Counted from the stretch's first letter, positions 15,197 through 23,739 are shown. The stretch is 46,612 nucleotides of DNA from Azospirillum isscasi (GCF_030849505.1 NZ_JAUJFI010000023.1:1-46612); one strand, 5' to 3'. The notes: a model not told the origin generated them from the letters alone. Made by a program: numbers and translations.

Positions 15197-16873
15197 ATGG
15201 CCACCGTCTCCGAAGCCCTGCGGGCCGCGGTCGACCTGCACCAGAAGAACCGGCTTCAGGAGGCCGCGGATCTCTACGTCCGCATTCTCGAAGCCGACCC
15301 GTCCGTCGCCGACGCCTGGCACCTGCTGGGCGTTCTGCACCATCAGGTGGGACAGCATGGCAAGGCCGTGGAGTTCATCGCCGCGGCCATCGCCCGCGAC
15401 CCCTCCTGCGCCGCCTACCACGACAATCTCGGTTCCGCCCGGCGCGCGGAGGGGAACGCCGACGGCGCGGCGGGCTGTCACCGCCGCGCCCTGGCGCTGT
15501 CCCCGGACTGGGTGACTCCGCTGGGCAATCTGGGAAACGCGCTGGTGGAGGCGCAGCGGCCCGAGGCGGCGGCGGCGGCCTACCGGCGGGCGCTGTGGCT
15601 GGAGCCGGCGCAGGACAGCCTGCGCCTGCGGCTGGCCGATTGCCTGCAGGGGATGGGGCGGTCGGCGGAGGCGGACCCCTTCTACACCGCGCTGCTGGCG
15701 GCCCAGCCGGAGCGGCCCGACCTGCGCTACCGCCTGGGGCTGGCCAAGCTCGGGGCCAGCCGGCTGATGACCGCAACGCTGAGCGATGCCGGGCGCGTCG
15801 TCGATTCCCTCCGGGTGGGGGAGGCCCTATCGCTGTTCGGCGCCGCGGCGCGGTCGGGGCACGCGGAGGCGCGACGCAACCTGTTCGGAACGGCCATCCT
15901 GGCCTTGCAGCGCGGGGTGCTGGACGACGCCACCCTGCACGGAGTCGCTGCGGCGGCCCGCGCGCATCTGAGGCATAACCCGCGGGACACGACGGCGCTG
16001 GCGGTGGTCTGCTACGACCTGTACCGCGCCGGCCGGCTGGAGGTCGCTTACCGTTTCTTCCGCAAGCACGCCCGCCATTTCACGGCGGAAGAGATATCCT
16101 GCGACTTCGAACTGCTGGTGTGGTCGCTGGTCCAGACATCGCGCGGCTTCTTCTCCCGGCTCGACGGCTACGACTCCCGCAGGTTCCAGGCGGCGGCGCA
16201 CCGGGAGCTGGTGCCGGCGGCGGGGGAGGGGCGGCCCGTCCTTCTGGTCGGCTGCGACGACGGTTACTGGCGGCGGTTCGGCGCCGCGTTCCTGGAGTCC
16301 TGGCGGGAAAGGGCTCCCTCCTGCGCCGCGCACGTCCACCTCATCAACCCGTCGGACGAGACGGTCGAAGCCCTCCGGCGGCTGTGCGGGGCGGCGGGCG
16401 GCCTGTCCTGCTCCATGGAGACCGTCGAACTCGCCGCCTTGCCCGAGCCGGTGCGGCTGACCTACTTCGCGTCGGCCCGCTTCGCCGTCGCGCGGAGGCT
16501 GCTGAACCGGGGGGCGGCTCCGGTGGTCCAGGTCGATGTCGACGCCGTGATGCTGGAGGATGTCGGCGCCGCGATGCGGGATTGGCCGGCGGGCTGGGAC
16601 ATCGCGATCATGCGGGACCGCCGTGGGCGCGGACCGATGCGGGACTTCCTGGCCGGCTTCATGGCTTTCAACCCGACGCCGGCCGGGCGTGCCTACCTCG
16701 ACCGGGTGGTCGCCTACATCGGGTGGCATTTCGACGCCGGGCGGGTCTATTGGACGCTGGATCAGGCGGCGCCTTACTGCGTGCACGACTGGATGCGGCG
16801 GGCCGGCGCGGAGCCGTCCGTGGTCTGGCACGATTTCGGCGCCTTTCCGTATCTGCGCTTCCTGGACAAGTGA
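15197..16873 (+). CDS. TPR protein with a glycosyltransferase-like C-terminal domain
   Basis: A 558-residue soluble protein without a signal peptide. The first 210 or so residues form tandem tetratricopeptide repeats (units such as DAWHLLGVLHHQVGQHGKAV and TPLGNLGNALVEAQRPEAAA). A less regular helical part follows to about 320. The last 220 residues look like a nucleotide-sugar transferase: LLVGCDDGYW near 350, a DxD motif D447-V-D449 in VVQVDVDAVMLED, then GFMAFNPTPAGRAYLDRV and TLDQAAPYC near the end. By analogy with TPR-containing transferases it may modify a surface polysaccharide or protein such as flagellin. No partner gene is adjacent. Function is inferred from fold-like motifs only. 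Confidence 0.65.
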   Translation: MATVSEALRAAVDLHQKNRLQEAADLYVRILEADPSVADAWHLLGVLHHQVGQHGKAVEFIAAAIARDPSCAAYHDNLGSARRAEGNADGAAGCHRRALALSPDWVTPLGNLGNALVEAQRPEAAAAAYRRALWLEPAQDSLRLRLADCLQGMGRSAEADPFYTALLAAQPERPDLRYRLGLAKLGASRLMTATLSDAGRVVDSLRVGEALSLFGAAARSGHAEARRNLFGTAILALQRGVLDDATLHGVAAAARAHLRHNPRDTTALAVVCYDLYRAGRLEVAYRFFRKHARHFTAEEISCDFELLVWSLVQTSRGFFSRLDGYDSRRFQAAAHRELVPAAGEGRPVLLVGCDDGYWRRFGAAFLESWRERAPSCAAHVHLINPSDETVEALRRLCGAAGGLSCSMETVELAALPEPVRLTYFASARFAVARRLLNRGAAPVVQVDVDAVMLEDVGAAMRDWPAGWDIAIMRDRRGRGPMRDFLAGFMAFNPTPAGRAYLDRVVAYIGWHFDAGRVYWTLDQAAPYCVHDWMRRAGAEPSVVWHDFGAFPYLRFLDK

Positions 16874-16983
16874 GGACGAAGCGGACGGCGCGATCGGTGA
16901 ACGGAATAAAGCGCCCCCGCGGGCGTCCTGAGGGTGAGGGCCGGGCGATCCGTCCGCCCCGTCACGACAGGGAGGTTCCGTCA

Positions 16984-17382
16984 ATGCACCGCTTCGCCCG
17001 CTTCACCGCCGCCGCTGCCGCCGCGCTCGCCCTGGGCATCCTGGCGCCGTCCGCCTTCGCGCAGGGGGCCATGCCCGCCAAGACCGGCCAGTCGGCGGGC
17101 GGTCCCGTGCTGACCGACAGCAAGGGCATGACGCTCTACGTCTTCGACCGCGATTCCGGCGGCAAGTCCGCCTGCAACGGACAGTGCGCCACCAACTGGC
17201 CGCCGCTGATGGCTCCGGCGGGCGCCAAGGCAATGGGCGACTATTCGGTCGTCACCCGCGACGACGGGTCCATGCAGTGGGCCTACAAAGGCAAGCCGCT
17301 CTACGGCTGGGCGAAGGACGGCAAGCCGGGCGACACCACCGGCGACGGGGTGAACAACGTCTGGCACGTCGCCCGCCCGTAA
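16984..17382 (+). CDS. Secreted protein of the COG4315 'YxFxxD repeat' family
   Basis: The 132-residue product has a Sec signal peptide (1-27, cleavage at AFA|QG) and then the family pattern LTDSKGMTLYVFDRD (43-57), C64/C68 in SACNGQCATNWPPL, and a second copy of the pattern in YKGKPLYGWAKDGKPGD. Such proteins are periplasmic or lipid-anchored and of unknown function; this one has no lipobox. GGAGG lies eight bases before ATG at 16984. A strong bidirectional terminator follows, shared with the convergent PRC-barrel gene. Confidence 0.85.
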   Translation: MHRFARFTAAAAAALALGILAPSAFAQGAMPAKTGQSAGGPVLTDSKGMTLYVFDRDSGGKSACNGQCATNWPPLMAPAGAKAMGDYSVVTRDDGSMQWAYKGKPLYGWAKDGKPGDTTGDGVNNVWHVARP

Positions 17383-17405
17383 GGACCCGCGCGTAGGGCA
17401 TGGAA

Positions 17406-17438
17406 AAAGCCCCCGCGGCGCGTGGCCGCGGGGGCTTT
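17406..17438. terminator. Strong bidirectional intrinsic terminator
   Basis: AAAGCCCCCGCGGC (17406-17419) and GCCGCGGGGGCTTT (17425-17438) are perfect 14-base arms around GCGTG, with an A run before and T run after. It lies between two convergent genes and serves both. Confidence 0.9.
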
Positions 17439-17475
17439 CCGTGACCGGCCCGGCCCGTGATCGGACCGGCGGCCG

Positions 17476-18069
17476 TTACTGGCCGGTGCCCGACGGGGCC
17501 GCCGGCGGGGTGCCGGTGGCGCCGCCCGGGGCGGTCATGGTGCCGGAGGTGCCGGTGGAGGAGCGGCTGGCCGCGCCGTTCACCGTGTCGCCCGCCCGGT
17601 CCTTGTTCCGGTTCAGCGAGGTGGTGGTGTCGGAGTACTCGAACTCCGGCATGGCCTTCACCTGATCGCGGGTCATGCCGGAAAGCTGGACGCGCTCCTG
17701 CTGGGCGTCCCAATTCGCTTGGTTGATGTCCACGGCGATCTGCTTCTCACCGATGCCGAGGAAGCCGCCCGAGGAGATCACGAGCTGCCGGGCCTGGCCG
17801 TTGCTGTCCAGGATCACGTCCTCGACCTCGCCGACCTTCTCGTTGTCGGTGCCGTAGACGTTCTTGCCCATCATGTTCTCGGCGCTGGCGAGCTGGCCGC
17901 CGGTCAGACCGGACGCGCTGCCCGTGGCGGCGCTGCCGCTTTTGTTCATTTCGGTCGCGGTCGGGGCGCCGGTGGCGGGGCTGCCGGTCGCCGGCGACGA
18001 GCTTTGTGCCATCGCCGTGCCGGTCATCAGCGCCAGGACGGACGCAGCCGCGATGATTTCCCTCCGCAT
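17476..18069 (-). CDS. Secreted PRC-barrel domain protein
   Basis: A 197-residue protein with a signal peptide (1-21, cleavage at AMA|Q), a Ser/Thr/Gly/Ala-rich linker (22-58), a PRC-barrel domain (about 60-128: MGKNVYGTDNEKVGEVEDVI and RQLVISSGGFLGIGEKQIAV), and a low-complexity Gly/Thr/Pro tail. PRC barrels are small beta folds involved in protein or RNA contacts; the secreted version is common in rhizobia and Azospirillum and often stress-linked. AAAGGAG lies seven bases before ATG at 18069. No partner is evident. Confidence 0.85.
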   Translation of the reverse strand: MRREIIAAASVLALMTGTAMAQSSSPATGSPATGAPTATEMNKSGSAATGSASGLTGGQLASAENMMGKNVYGTDNEKVGEVEDVILDSNGQARQLVISSGGFLGIGEKQIAVDINQANWDAQQERVQLSGMTRDQVKAMPEFEYSDTTTSLNRNKDRAGDTVNGAASRSSTGTSGTMTAPGGATGTPPAAPSGTGQ

Positions 18070-18219
18070 AACTCACTCCTTTCCGCTTATCGGCGTGTCT
18101 GTTGCGTGCCTCGGTAAGGCAGAACGACAACAGGGGCTGCGGGCGAATGGTCACGCGACGGTTCGGAAAAATCTTTCGGCTAGTCCGTCGAAGTTCCGGG
18201 AATAAAAATCGACAAGAAC

Positions 18220-19125
18220 TCAGAAGCTTGCCCAGCTTGGCTTGGCCGGAGTGACTGTGGCGTCCCCGGCGGTCAGGACCAGCCCGTCTTGCCCCGCACG
18301 GGTGAGGTCTTCCAGCCGCAGCAACGCCAGGGCGGAAGGGCCGTGGCCGCTGCGGATCTCGCCGGCCTCCTTGCCGTCCAGCATCACCGGCGTGCCGGGG
18401 GCGGGCAGGGGGCCGTCCACCGTGACCGGGAACAGCTTCTTCTTGATGAGGGCGCGGTACTTGGTGCGGGCGGTCAATTCCTGCCCCATGTAGCAGCCCT
18501 TGTCCCAGGAAATGGCGTTCAGGTCGTCCAGATCGTTCTCCAGGGGCAACGACTTTTCCGGCACGAGGTCGCGGCTGCCCTCCGGCACGCCCAGCGACAG
18601 GCGCAGCCGGTCGTAGTCCTCCGCGCCCCGCGGCGCGAAGCCCGCCGCCTCCAACGCCGCCGCCGCACCCTCGCGCGGAAGGAAGGCGCGGGCGCCCAGC
18701 GCCGGCAGGCGCGGGTCGGTGAAGGCGACGCCGCCCGCGAAGGGCGCCGCCGCGCCCGCCTCCTCCGGCAGGCCCAGCCGGGCGAGGACGTCGCCGCCGA
18801 ACAGGACGACGGAGACCAGGGCGCCGGCCCGGTCCTCCAGCGTGATCTTCGAGCGCAGCTTGTACATCTTCAGCCGGCGCAGGAATTCCTCCCGCCGGTC
18901 CGCCTCCGGGTCCAGCAGAAGGGCGCCGTCCGATTCGGCGATGCGGAAATCGTGCAGGAACTTGCCCTGCGGCGTCAGGAACAGCGCGTAGACGGCGCGG
19001 TCGGGAGCGACGCGCCGCAGGTCGTTGGACACCAGCCCTTGCAGGAAGGCCGCGCGGTCCTCCCCTGCGACCGCGATCACGCCCCGGTCCTCCAGGACCG
19101 CGTAGCCCGCCTGTTCCGCCGTCAT
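18220..19125 (-). CDS. ygfZ: YgfZ/GcvT-like folate-binding protein for Fe-S cluster enzymes
   Basis: YgfZ helps maintain certain Fe-S enzymes and binds tetrahydrofolate. The 301-residue product shows the diagnostic motif KGCYMGQE (209-216, C211), LQGLVSNDLRRV (28-39), and FLTPQGKFLHDFRI (49-62). I chose ATG at 19125; the open frame to 19188 adds a proline-rich stretch not expected in the family. It is followed downstream on the same strand by the secreted PRC-barrel gene after 150 bases, so probably separate units. Confidence 0.92.
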   Translation of the reverse strand: MTAEQAGYAVLEDRGVIAVAGEDRAAFLQGLVSNDLRRVAPDRAVYALFLTPQGKFLHDFRIAESDGALLLDPEADRREEFLRRLKMYKLRSKITLEDRAGALVSVVLFGGDVLARLGLPEEAGAAAPFAGGVAFTDPRLPALGARAFLPREGAAAALEAAGFAPRGAEDYDRLRLSLGVPEGSRDLVPEKSLPLENDLDDLNAISWDKGCYMGQELTARTKYRALIKKKLFPVTVDGPLPAPGTPVMLDGKEAGEIRSGHGPSALALLRLEDLTRAGQDGLVLTAGDATVTPAKPSWASF

Positions 19126-19214
19126 GCCCTTGCTCCGAAAATCCCGTTCGTTTCCCCGATAGTTGGGCGAAGGGGGCGGGGGAGGCAAGAGTGGCGAGGG
19201 GCGGGGGGATGCAT

Positions 19215-19243
19215 GGCGCGTCCGCCTTTTCCGCGGACGCGCC
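19215..19243 (-). terminator. Hairpin after rnk
   Basis: GGCGCGTCCGC (19215-19225) and GCGGACGCGCC (19233-19243) form a perfect 11-base stem 28 bases after the rnk stop on the minus strand. It lacks a long T run, so it is a probable rather than a certain terminator. Confidence 0.55.
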
Positions 19244-19270
19244 TCGGTGCAAGCCGTGGTCGGGCGGCCG

Positions 19271-19678
19271 TCAGGCAGCCGGATGGTCGATCCGCAGAAC
19301 CTGCACCGATTTGGTGCGGCCGTCGAGCGTGCCGTAGGCGATCGATTGCCCCTCGGACAGGCCGAGCAGGGCGGCGCCCACCGGGGTCAGGATCGAGATG
19401 CCGTCCTGGCGCCGGGCCGCTTCGTCCGGTGTGATGAGCGTGGCGGTGTGCCGCGTGCCGCGGTCGTCCACGAAGGTGACCCGGCTGCCCAGCCGGACGA
19501 AGGGCGTGCCGCCGCCGTCGGGGGATTCCGCGACGTCGGCGCGGTCCACCTCGCGTTGGAGGAAGTCGATCACGCCGGCGGGCTGGCTGAGATGGGCGAG
19601 AAGGACGTCGAGACGCCCGAGATCCTGGGGGGTGATTCGGATCGGCGGCGGATCGCCCAGCATCGACTTGCGGTTCAT
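19271..19678 (-). CDS. rnk: Rnk-type nucleoside diphosphate kinase regulator (GreA/GreB C-terminal fold)
   Basis: A 135-residue protein with an N-terminal helical part (about 1-50, ITPQDLGRLDVLLAHLSQ) and a GreA/GreB-like C-terminal domain (about 55-130: VRLGSRVTFVDDRGTRHTAT, ISILTPVGAALLGLSEGQ). Rnk proteins bind RNA polymerase without the long coiled coil of GreA and were named for effects on nucleoside diphosphate kinase level. ATG at 19678 has GGAG eight bases upstream; the frame further up is non-coding in style. A GC-rich hairpin occupies its leader. It is divergent from the nucleoside transporter operon. Confidence 0.88.
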   Translation of the reverse strand: MNRKSMLGDPPPIRITPQDLGRLDVLLAHLSQPAGVIDFLQREVDRADVAESPDGGGTPFVRLGSRVTFVDDRGTRHTATLITPDEAARRQDGISILTPVGAALLGLSEGQSIAYGTLDGRTKSVQVLRIDHPAA

Positions 19679-19699
19679 TCGAGAGGCTCCATAAGCAAA

Positions 19700-19719
19700 G
19701 GCCGCCGGAAGCGGCGGCC
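19700..19719 (-). promoter_or_regulatory. Hairpin in the rnk leader
   Basis: GGCCGCC (19700-19706) and GGCGGCC (19713-19719) form a 7-base stem about 20 bases upstream of the rnk start. On the minus strand it is followed by TTTGCTT, so it could act as a weak attenuator. Confidence 0.4.
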
Positions 19720-19801
19720 CTTTCCATAGCTGATGATGACGGCGCCCTCTTGTCAACCGTGCGGCGGCGTGGCATCTGTCCGTGTGCGAAGCAACTGCTG
19801 T

Positions 19802-19830
19802 TTTGTTGGGTCGTCTGCCGCTTTGTTGGG
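19802..19830. repeat. TTTGTTGGG direct repeat pair
   Basis: Two perfect 9-base copies (19802-19810, 19822-19830) lie 20 bases apart, close to two helical turns, in the transporter control region. This spacing suits a dimeric regulator bound on one face of DNA. The role is inferred. Confidence 0.45.
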
Positions 19831-19996
19831 CTGTAACGGGGCGCCCGGAAGGGGCGATTGACCGCAGGCTGGGCAAACGCTTCCGCTGTTGACGGCGGAC
19901 AGCCTTGACGGGCAAGACTCTCCAAAGGTGGCATGGCTTTGGCAATGCCCTGCCGTCCTCACCCCTATCCGGTCCGTCTCCTTGGATTCCCCATCC

Positions 19997-21544
19997 GTGT
20001 CATCCCTTCCGCACCGGCTTGAACTGCGCGGCATCACCAAGCGCTTTCCGGGCTGTCTGGCGAACGACAAGGTCGATCTCGTCCTGAAACCGGGCGAGAT
20101 CCACGCTCTGCTGGGCGAAAACGGCGCCGGCAAGTCCACGCTGGTGAAGATCATCTACGGCGTGCTGCACGCCGACGCCGGCCAGATCCTGTGGAACGGG
20201 CATGACACCCGCATCCCCGACCCGGCGGGCGCCCGCCGGCTGGGCATCGGCATGGTGTTCCAGCACTTCTCCCTGTTCGACACGCTGACGGTGGCCGAGA
20301 ACATCTCGCTCGGCCTCGACCAGCCCGGTCCGATGGACGCGCTGTCGGTGCGCATCGCCGAGGTGTCGGAACGCTACGGCCTGTCGCTGGACCCGCGCCG
20401 CCACGTCCACAACCTGTCGGTCGGCGAGCGGCAGCGGGTGGAAATCGTGCGCTGCCTGCTCCAGGACCCGAAGCTGCTGATCATGGACGAGCCGACCTCG
20501 GTCCTGACGCCGCAGGAGGCGACCCGCCTGTTCGAGACGCTGCGCCGTCTGGCGGCGGAAGGCTGCACGATCCTCTACATCAGCCACAAGCTGGAGGAGA
20601 TCCGCGCGCTCTGCGACACCGCCACGGTGCTGCGCGGCGGGCGCGTCGTGGGAAGCTGCGACCCGCGGAAGGAAACCGCGCGCAGCCTCGCCGAGATGAT
20701 GATCGGGACCGAGCTGTCCACCCCCGAACGGCTGCCGCAGGGCGAGGCCGGGGCGCCGAAGCTCCAGGTGCGGCACCTTTCCACCACCTCCGACAACCCC
20801 TTCGCCACCAACCTGAAGGACGTGTCCTTCGAGGTGCGGGCGGGCGAGATCCTGGGCATCGCAGGCGTGGCCGGCAACGGGCAGGCGGAGCTGATGGCCG
20901 CGCTGAGCGGCGAGGCGCTGGTGCCGGACCCGGCGTCGGTCGCCATCGAGGGCCGGCCCGCCGGGCATCTCGGGCCCCGGGAGCGGCGGCTGCTCGGCCT
21001 CGCCTTCGTGCCGGAGGAGCGGCTGGGCCGCGGCGCCGTGCCGGAGCTGAGCCTGTCGGAGAACGCGCTGCTGTCCGGCTACGCCCGCGAGCCGCTGGTG
21101 CGCAGCGGGCTGGTGCATTTCGGGCGGGCGCGCTCCTACGCCGAGCGGATCATCGGCGCCTTCAACGTGGTCACCCACGGCCACCGGGCGGAGGCGCGGT
21201 CGCTGTCGGGCGGCAACCTCCAGAAATTCATCATCGGCCGCGAGATCCTTCAGAAGCCGCGCCTGCTGGTGGTCGGCCAGCCGACCTGGGGCGTGGACGC
21301 GGGGGCCGCGGCGGCGATCCACCGGGCGCTGATCGACCTCGCGCGGTCGGGTGCCGCCGTGCTGGTCATCAGCCAGGACCTGGACGAGCTGTTCGTGCTG
21401 AGCGACCGCATCGCCGTGCTGTTCCACGGCCACCTGTCGGAAAGCCGCCCCACCCACCACACCAGCGTGGAGGAGATCGGCCTGCTGATGGGCGGCCTGT
21501 TCAACCACCCGCCCGACGAGGATGAGGTGGACCGTGCGGTGTGA
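19997..21544 (+). CDS. ABC transporter ATP-binding protein, BMP/nucleoside type (two ATPase domains)
   Basis: Energises uptake by the permeases that follow, on the inner side of the membrane. The 515 residues contain two ABC domains. The first has Walker A GENGAGKST (40-48), signature NLSVGERQRVEI and Walker B LLIMDEPTSV. The second has a degenerate Walker A (GVAGNGQAEL) and LLVVGQPTWGVD where the Walker B acid is replaced, as is usual in this family. Start choice is uncertain: GTG 19997 fits the conserved beginning, TTG at 19982 is possible, and no strong ribosome binding site is visible. First gene of a four-gene transporter operon. Confidence 0.92.
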   Translation: MSSLPHRLELRGITKRFPGCLANDKVDLVLKPGEIHALLGENGAGKSTLVKIIYGVLHADAGQILWNGHDTRIPDPAGARRLGIGMVFQHFSLFDTLTVAENISLGLDQPGPMDALSVRIAEVSERYGLSLDPRRHVHNLSVGERQRVEIVRCLLQDPKLLIMDEPTSVLTPQEATRLFETLRRLAAEGCTILYISHKLEEIRALCDTATVLRGGRVVGSCDPRKETARSLAEMMIGTELSTPERLPQGEAGAPKLQVRHLSTTSDNPFATNLKDVSFEVRAGEILGIAGVAGNGQAELMAALSGEALVPDPASVAIEGRPAGHLGPRERRLLGLAFVPEERLGRGAVPELSLSENALLSGYAREPLVRSGLVHFGRARSYAERIIGAFNVVTHGHRAEARSLSGGNLQKFIIGREILQKPRLLVVGQPTWGVDAGAAAAIHRALIDLARSGAAVLVISQDLDELFVLSDRIAVLFHGHLSESRPTHHTSVEEIGLLMGGLFNHPPDEDEVDRAV

Positions 21545-21556
21545 ACGCGAATTGTT

Positions 21557-21697
21557 CCCTCTCCCGTCCCGGGAGAGGGAAGGGACCCGCGCCGAGCGCG
21601 GGAAGGGTGAGGGTCCGGCGCGGAGAAAGCGCTTGATCCTTGCGTCACCCTCACCCGGCTGCCTGCGGCGGCCACCCTCTCCCGGGGCGGGAGAGGG
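21557..21697. repeat. Composite extragenic palindromic element inside the transporter operon
   Basis: Two identical hairpins with arms CCCTCTCCCG/CGGGAGAGGG bracket the element (21557-21579 and 21675-21697). Between them are CCCGCGC/GCGCGGG and a wider GGGTGAGGG / CCCTCACCC pair. It fills most of the 177-base gap between the ATPase and first permease gene and may process or stabilise the mRNA. Confidence 0.75.
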
Positions 21698-21721
21698 GAC
21701 GACGTGCGTCGGAGTTCCTTC

Positions 21722-22810
21722 ATGACCCTCCTCCGTCTCGAACCCCGCGGCGAGGCGTCGCGCGCGATGGTCTACGCCACGCCGCTGCTGGCGGTGGCGC
21801 TGACGCTCGCCAGCGGCTTCCTGCTGTTCTGGGCCATGGGCTTCGACCCGGTGAAGGCGCTGCACGCCTTCTTCATCGCGCCGCTGATGTCGCTGCGCGG
21901 CCTGGGCGAGCTGGCGGTGAAGGCGACCCCGCTGGTGCTCTGCGCCATCGGCCTCGCCATCGGTTTCCGCGCCAATGTCTGGAACATCGGGGCCGAAGGG
22001 CAGCTCACGCTCGGCGCCATCGCCGGCGGTGGTCTGGCGCTGGCCTTCTACGGCGAGGGCGGTTGGTGGCTGCTGCCGCTGATGATCGTCGCGGGCATGG
22101 CCGGCGGCGCCCTGTGGGCGGCGATCCCCGCCTTCCTGCGGGTGCGCTTCAACGCCAGCGAGATCCTGACCAGCCTGATGCTGAACTATGTGGCGCTGCA
22201 TCTGCTGAACTACCTGATGCACGGCCCTTACCGCGACCCGGACGGCTTCGCCTTCCCGGAATCCCGCCTGTTCGAGGCCGACGCGGTGCTGCCGCTGCTC
22301 GTCGCCGGGACGCGCGTGCATCTGGGATCGCTGTTCGCCCTGCTGGCGGTGGCGGCGGGCTGGTTCCTGATGGCGCGGACCTTCATCGGCTTCCAGATCA
22401 AGGTCATCGGTCTGACCCCGACGGCGGCGGGCTACGCCGGCTTCAACCAGAAGAAGATCATCTGGCTGACGCTGCTGCTGTCCGGTGCGCTGGCCGGTCT
22501 GGCCGGTCTGGGCGAGGTCGCCGGGCCGATCGGGCAGATGAACCCGACCATCTCCCCCGGCTACGGCTACACCGCCATCATTGTCGCCTTCCTGGGGCGG
22601 CTGCACCCGGTTGGCATCCTGCTGGCCGGTTTCCTGATGGCGCTGTCCTTCATCGGCGGCGAGGCGGCGCAGATCGCGCTGGGGCTGCCGAAGGCCATCA
22701 CGGGCGTGTTCCAGGGCATGCTGCTGTTCTTCCTGCTGGCGACCGACGTGCTGATCCGATACCGCGTGCGCTTCGGCGCCAAGCAAGTTGTGGGGAGGGC
22801 CGCGGCATGA
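21722..22810 (+). CDS. ABC transporter permease, nucleoside/BMP type (YufP-like)
   Basis: An inner-membrane permease of the branched-chain/simple-sugar fold group that forms half of the nucleoside channel. The 362 residues have about ten hydrophobic segments, with the family stretch GLAIGFRANVWNIGAEGQLTLGA (split here across about 75-100) and NASEILTSLMLNYVALHLLNY. I chose ATG at 21722 because GGAG lies eight bases upstream; GTG at 21704 is in the repeat element. Its stop overlaps the next permease start by four bases. Confidence 0.92.
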   Translation: MTLLRLEPRGEASRAMVYATPLLAVALTLASGFLLFWAMGFDPVKALHAFFIAPLMSLRGLGELAVKATPLVLCAIGLAIGFRANVWNIGAEGQLTLGAIAGGGLALAFYGEGGWWLLPLMIVAGMAGGALWAAIPAFLRVRFNASEILTSLMLNYVALHLLNYLMHGPYRDPDGFAFPESRLFEADAVLPLLVAGTRVHLGSLFALLAVAAGWFLMARTFIGFQIKVIGLTPTAAGYAGFNQKKIIWLTLLLSGALAGLAGLGEVAGPIGQMNPTISPGYGYTAIIVAFLGRLHPVGILLAGFLMALSFIGGEAAQIALGLPKAITGVFQGMLLFFLLATDVLIRYRVRFGAKQVVGRAAA

Positions 22811-23739
22811 GCGCCGAACTGGCCCTTCTCGGCCCGATCCTGGCGGCCATGCTGGCCGCCGCCACGCCGCTGCTGTTCGCGGCACTCGGCGAACTGGTGG
22901 TGGAGAAGTCCGGCGTCCTGAATCTGGGCGTCGAGGGCATGATGCTGGTGGGCGCGGTCTGCGGCTTCGCCGTCGCGGTCCAGACCGGCAGTTCCACCCT
23001 GGGCTTCGTCGCCGGGGCCGCCGCGGGGGCGGGCATGGCGGCGCTGTTCGGCGTGCTGACCCTGCTTCTGCTCGCCAACCAGGTGGCGACCGGGCTGGCC
23101 CTGACGCTGTTCGGCGTCGGCCTGTCGGCGCTGATCGGGCAGGGCTTCGTCGGCATCCCCATCGCCGACGTGCCGGAACTCTACATCCCCGGCCTGACCG
23201 ACCTGCCGGTGATCGGCAAGGCGCTGTTCGGGCAGGATGCGCTGGTCTATCTGGCGCTGGCGGCGGTGCCGGCGGTGCACTGGTTCCTCTACGCCACCCG
23301 CAAGGGGCTGATCCTGCGCGCGGTGGGCGAGAACCACGCGGCGGCCCATGCGCTCGGCTACAAGGTCGTCCGCATCCGCTTCCTGGCGGTGCTGTTCGGC
23401 GGCGCCATGAGCGGCATGGCCGGGGCCTATCTGTCGCTGGACTACACGCCGATGTGGGCGGAGGGCATCTCCGCCGGGCGCGGCTGGATCGCGCTGGCGC
23501 TGGTGGTCTTCGCCACCTGGAAGCCGGGCCGCGTGCTGCTCGGCGCGTGGCTGTTCGGCGGGGTGACCATCGCGCAGCTTCACGTCCAGGGGCTGGGAAT
23601 CGACATTCCGTCACAACTCTTGTCGATGCTGCCGTATCTGGCTACCGTCATCGTCCTGGTGGTGATTTCGCGGGACGTCGCCCGCATCCGGCTGAACGCG
23701 CCGGCCAGCCTCGGGAAGGTCTTCCATCCCGATGCCTGA
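22807..23739 (+). CDS. ABC transporter permease, nucleoside/BMP type (YufQ-like)
   Basis: Second permease subunit; pairs with the preceding one in the membrane. The 310-residue product has eight or more hydrophobic segments, the N-terminal GELVVEKSGVLNLGVEGMML motif typical of this half, and later GENHAAAHALGYKVVRIR, the cytoplasmic coupling loop. ATG at 22807 overlaps the upstream stop (ATGA), indicating tight co-translation. The binding protein gene follows after 64 bases. Confidence 0.93.
   Translation: MSAELALLGPILAAMLAAATPLLFAALGELVVEKSGVLNLGVEGMMLVGAVCGFAVAVQTGSSTLGFVAGAAAGAGMAALFGVLTLLLLANQVATGLALTLFGVGLSALIGQGFVGIPIADVPELYIPGLTDLPVIGKALFGQDALVYLALAAVPAVHWFLYATRKGLILRAVGENHAAAHALGYKVVRIRFLAVLFGGAMSGMAGAYLSLDYTPMWAEGISAGRGWIALALVVFATWKPGRVLLGAWLFGGVTIAQLHVQGLGIDIPSQLLSMLPYLATVIVLVVISRDVARIRLNAPASLGKVFHPDA

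Larger units (their letters stand above)
19679..19996. other. Divergent region between rnk and the nucleoside transporter
   Basis: This 318-base stretch has no convincing gene. It holds the rnk leader hairpin (19700-19719), a TTGACA-like box for rnk on the minus strand (19751-19756) without a clear partner, and a pair of TTTGTTGGG direct repeats (19802-19810 and 19822-19830) that could serve the transporter operon. Confidence 0.6.

Noticed and set aside
20000..23614. Minus-strand open frame of 1204 codons opposite the ABC transporter genes
   Set aside because: The plus strand encodes four unmistakable transporter proteins. The long frame is an artefact of high GC at third codon positions.
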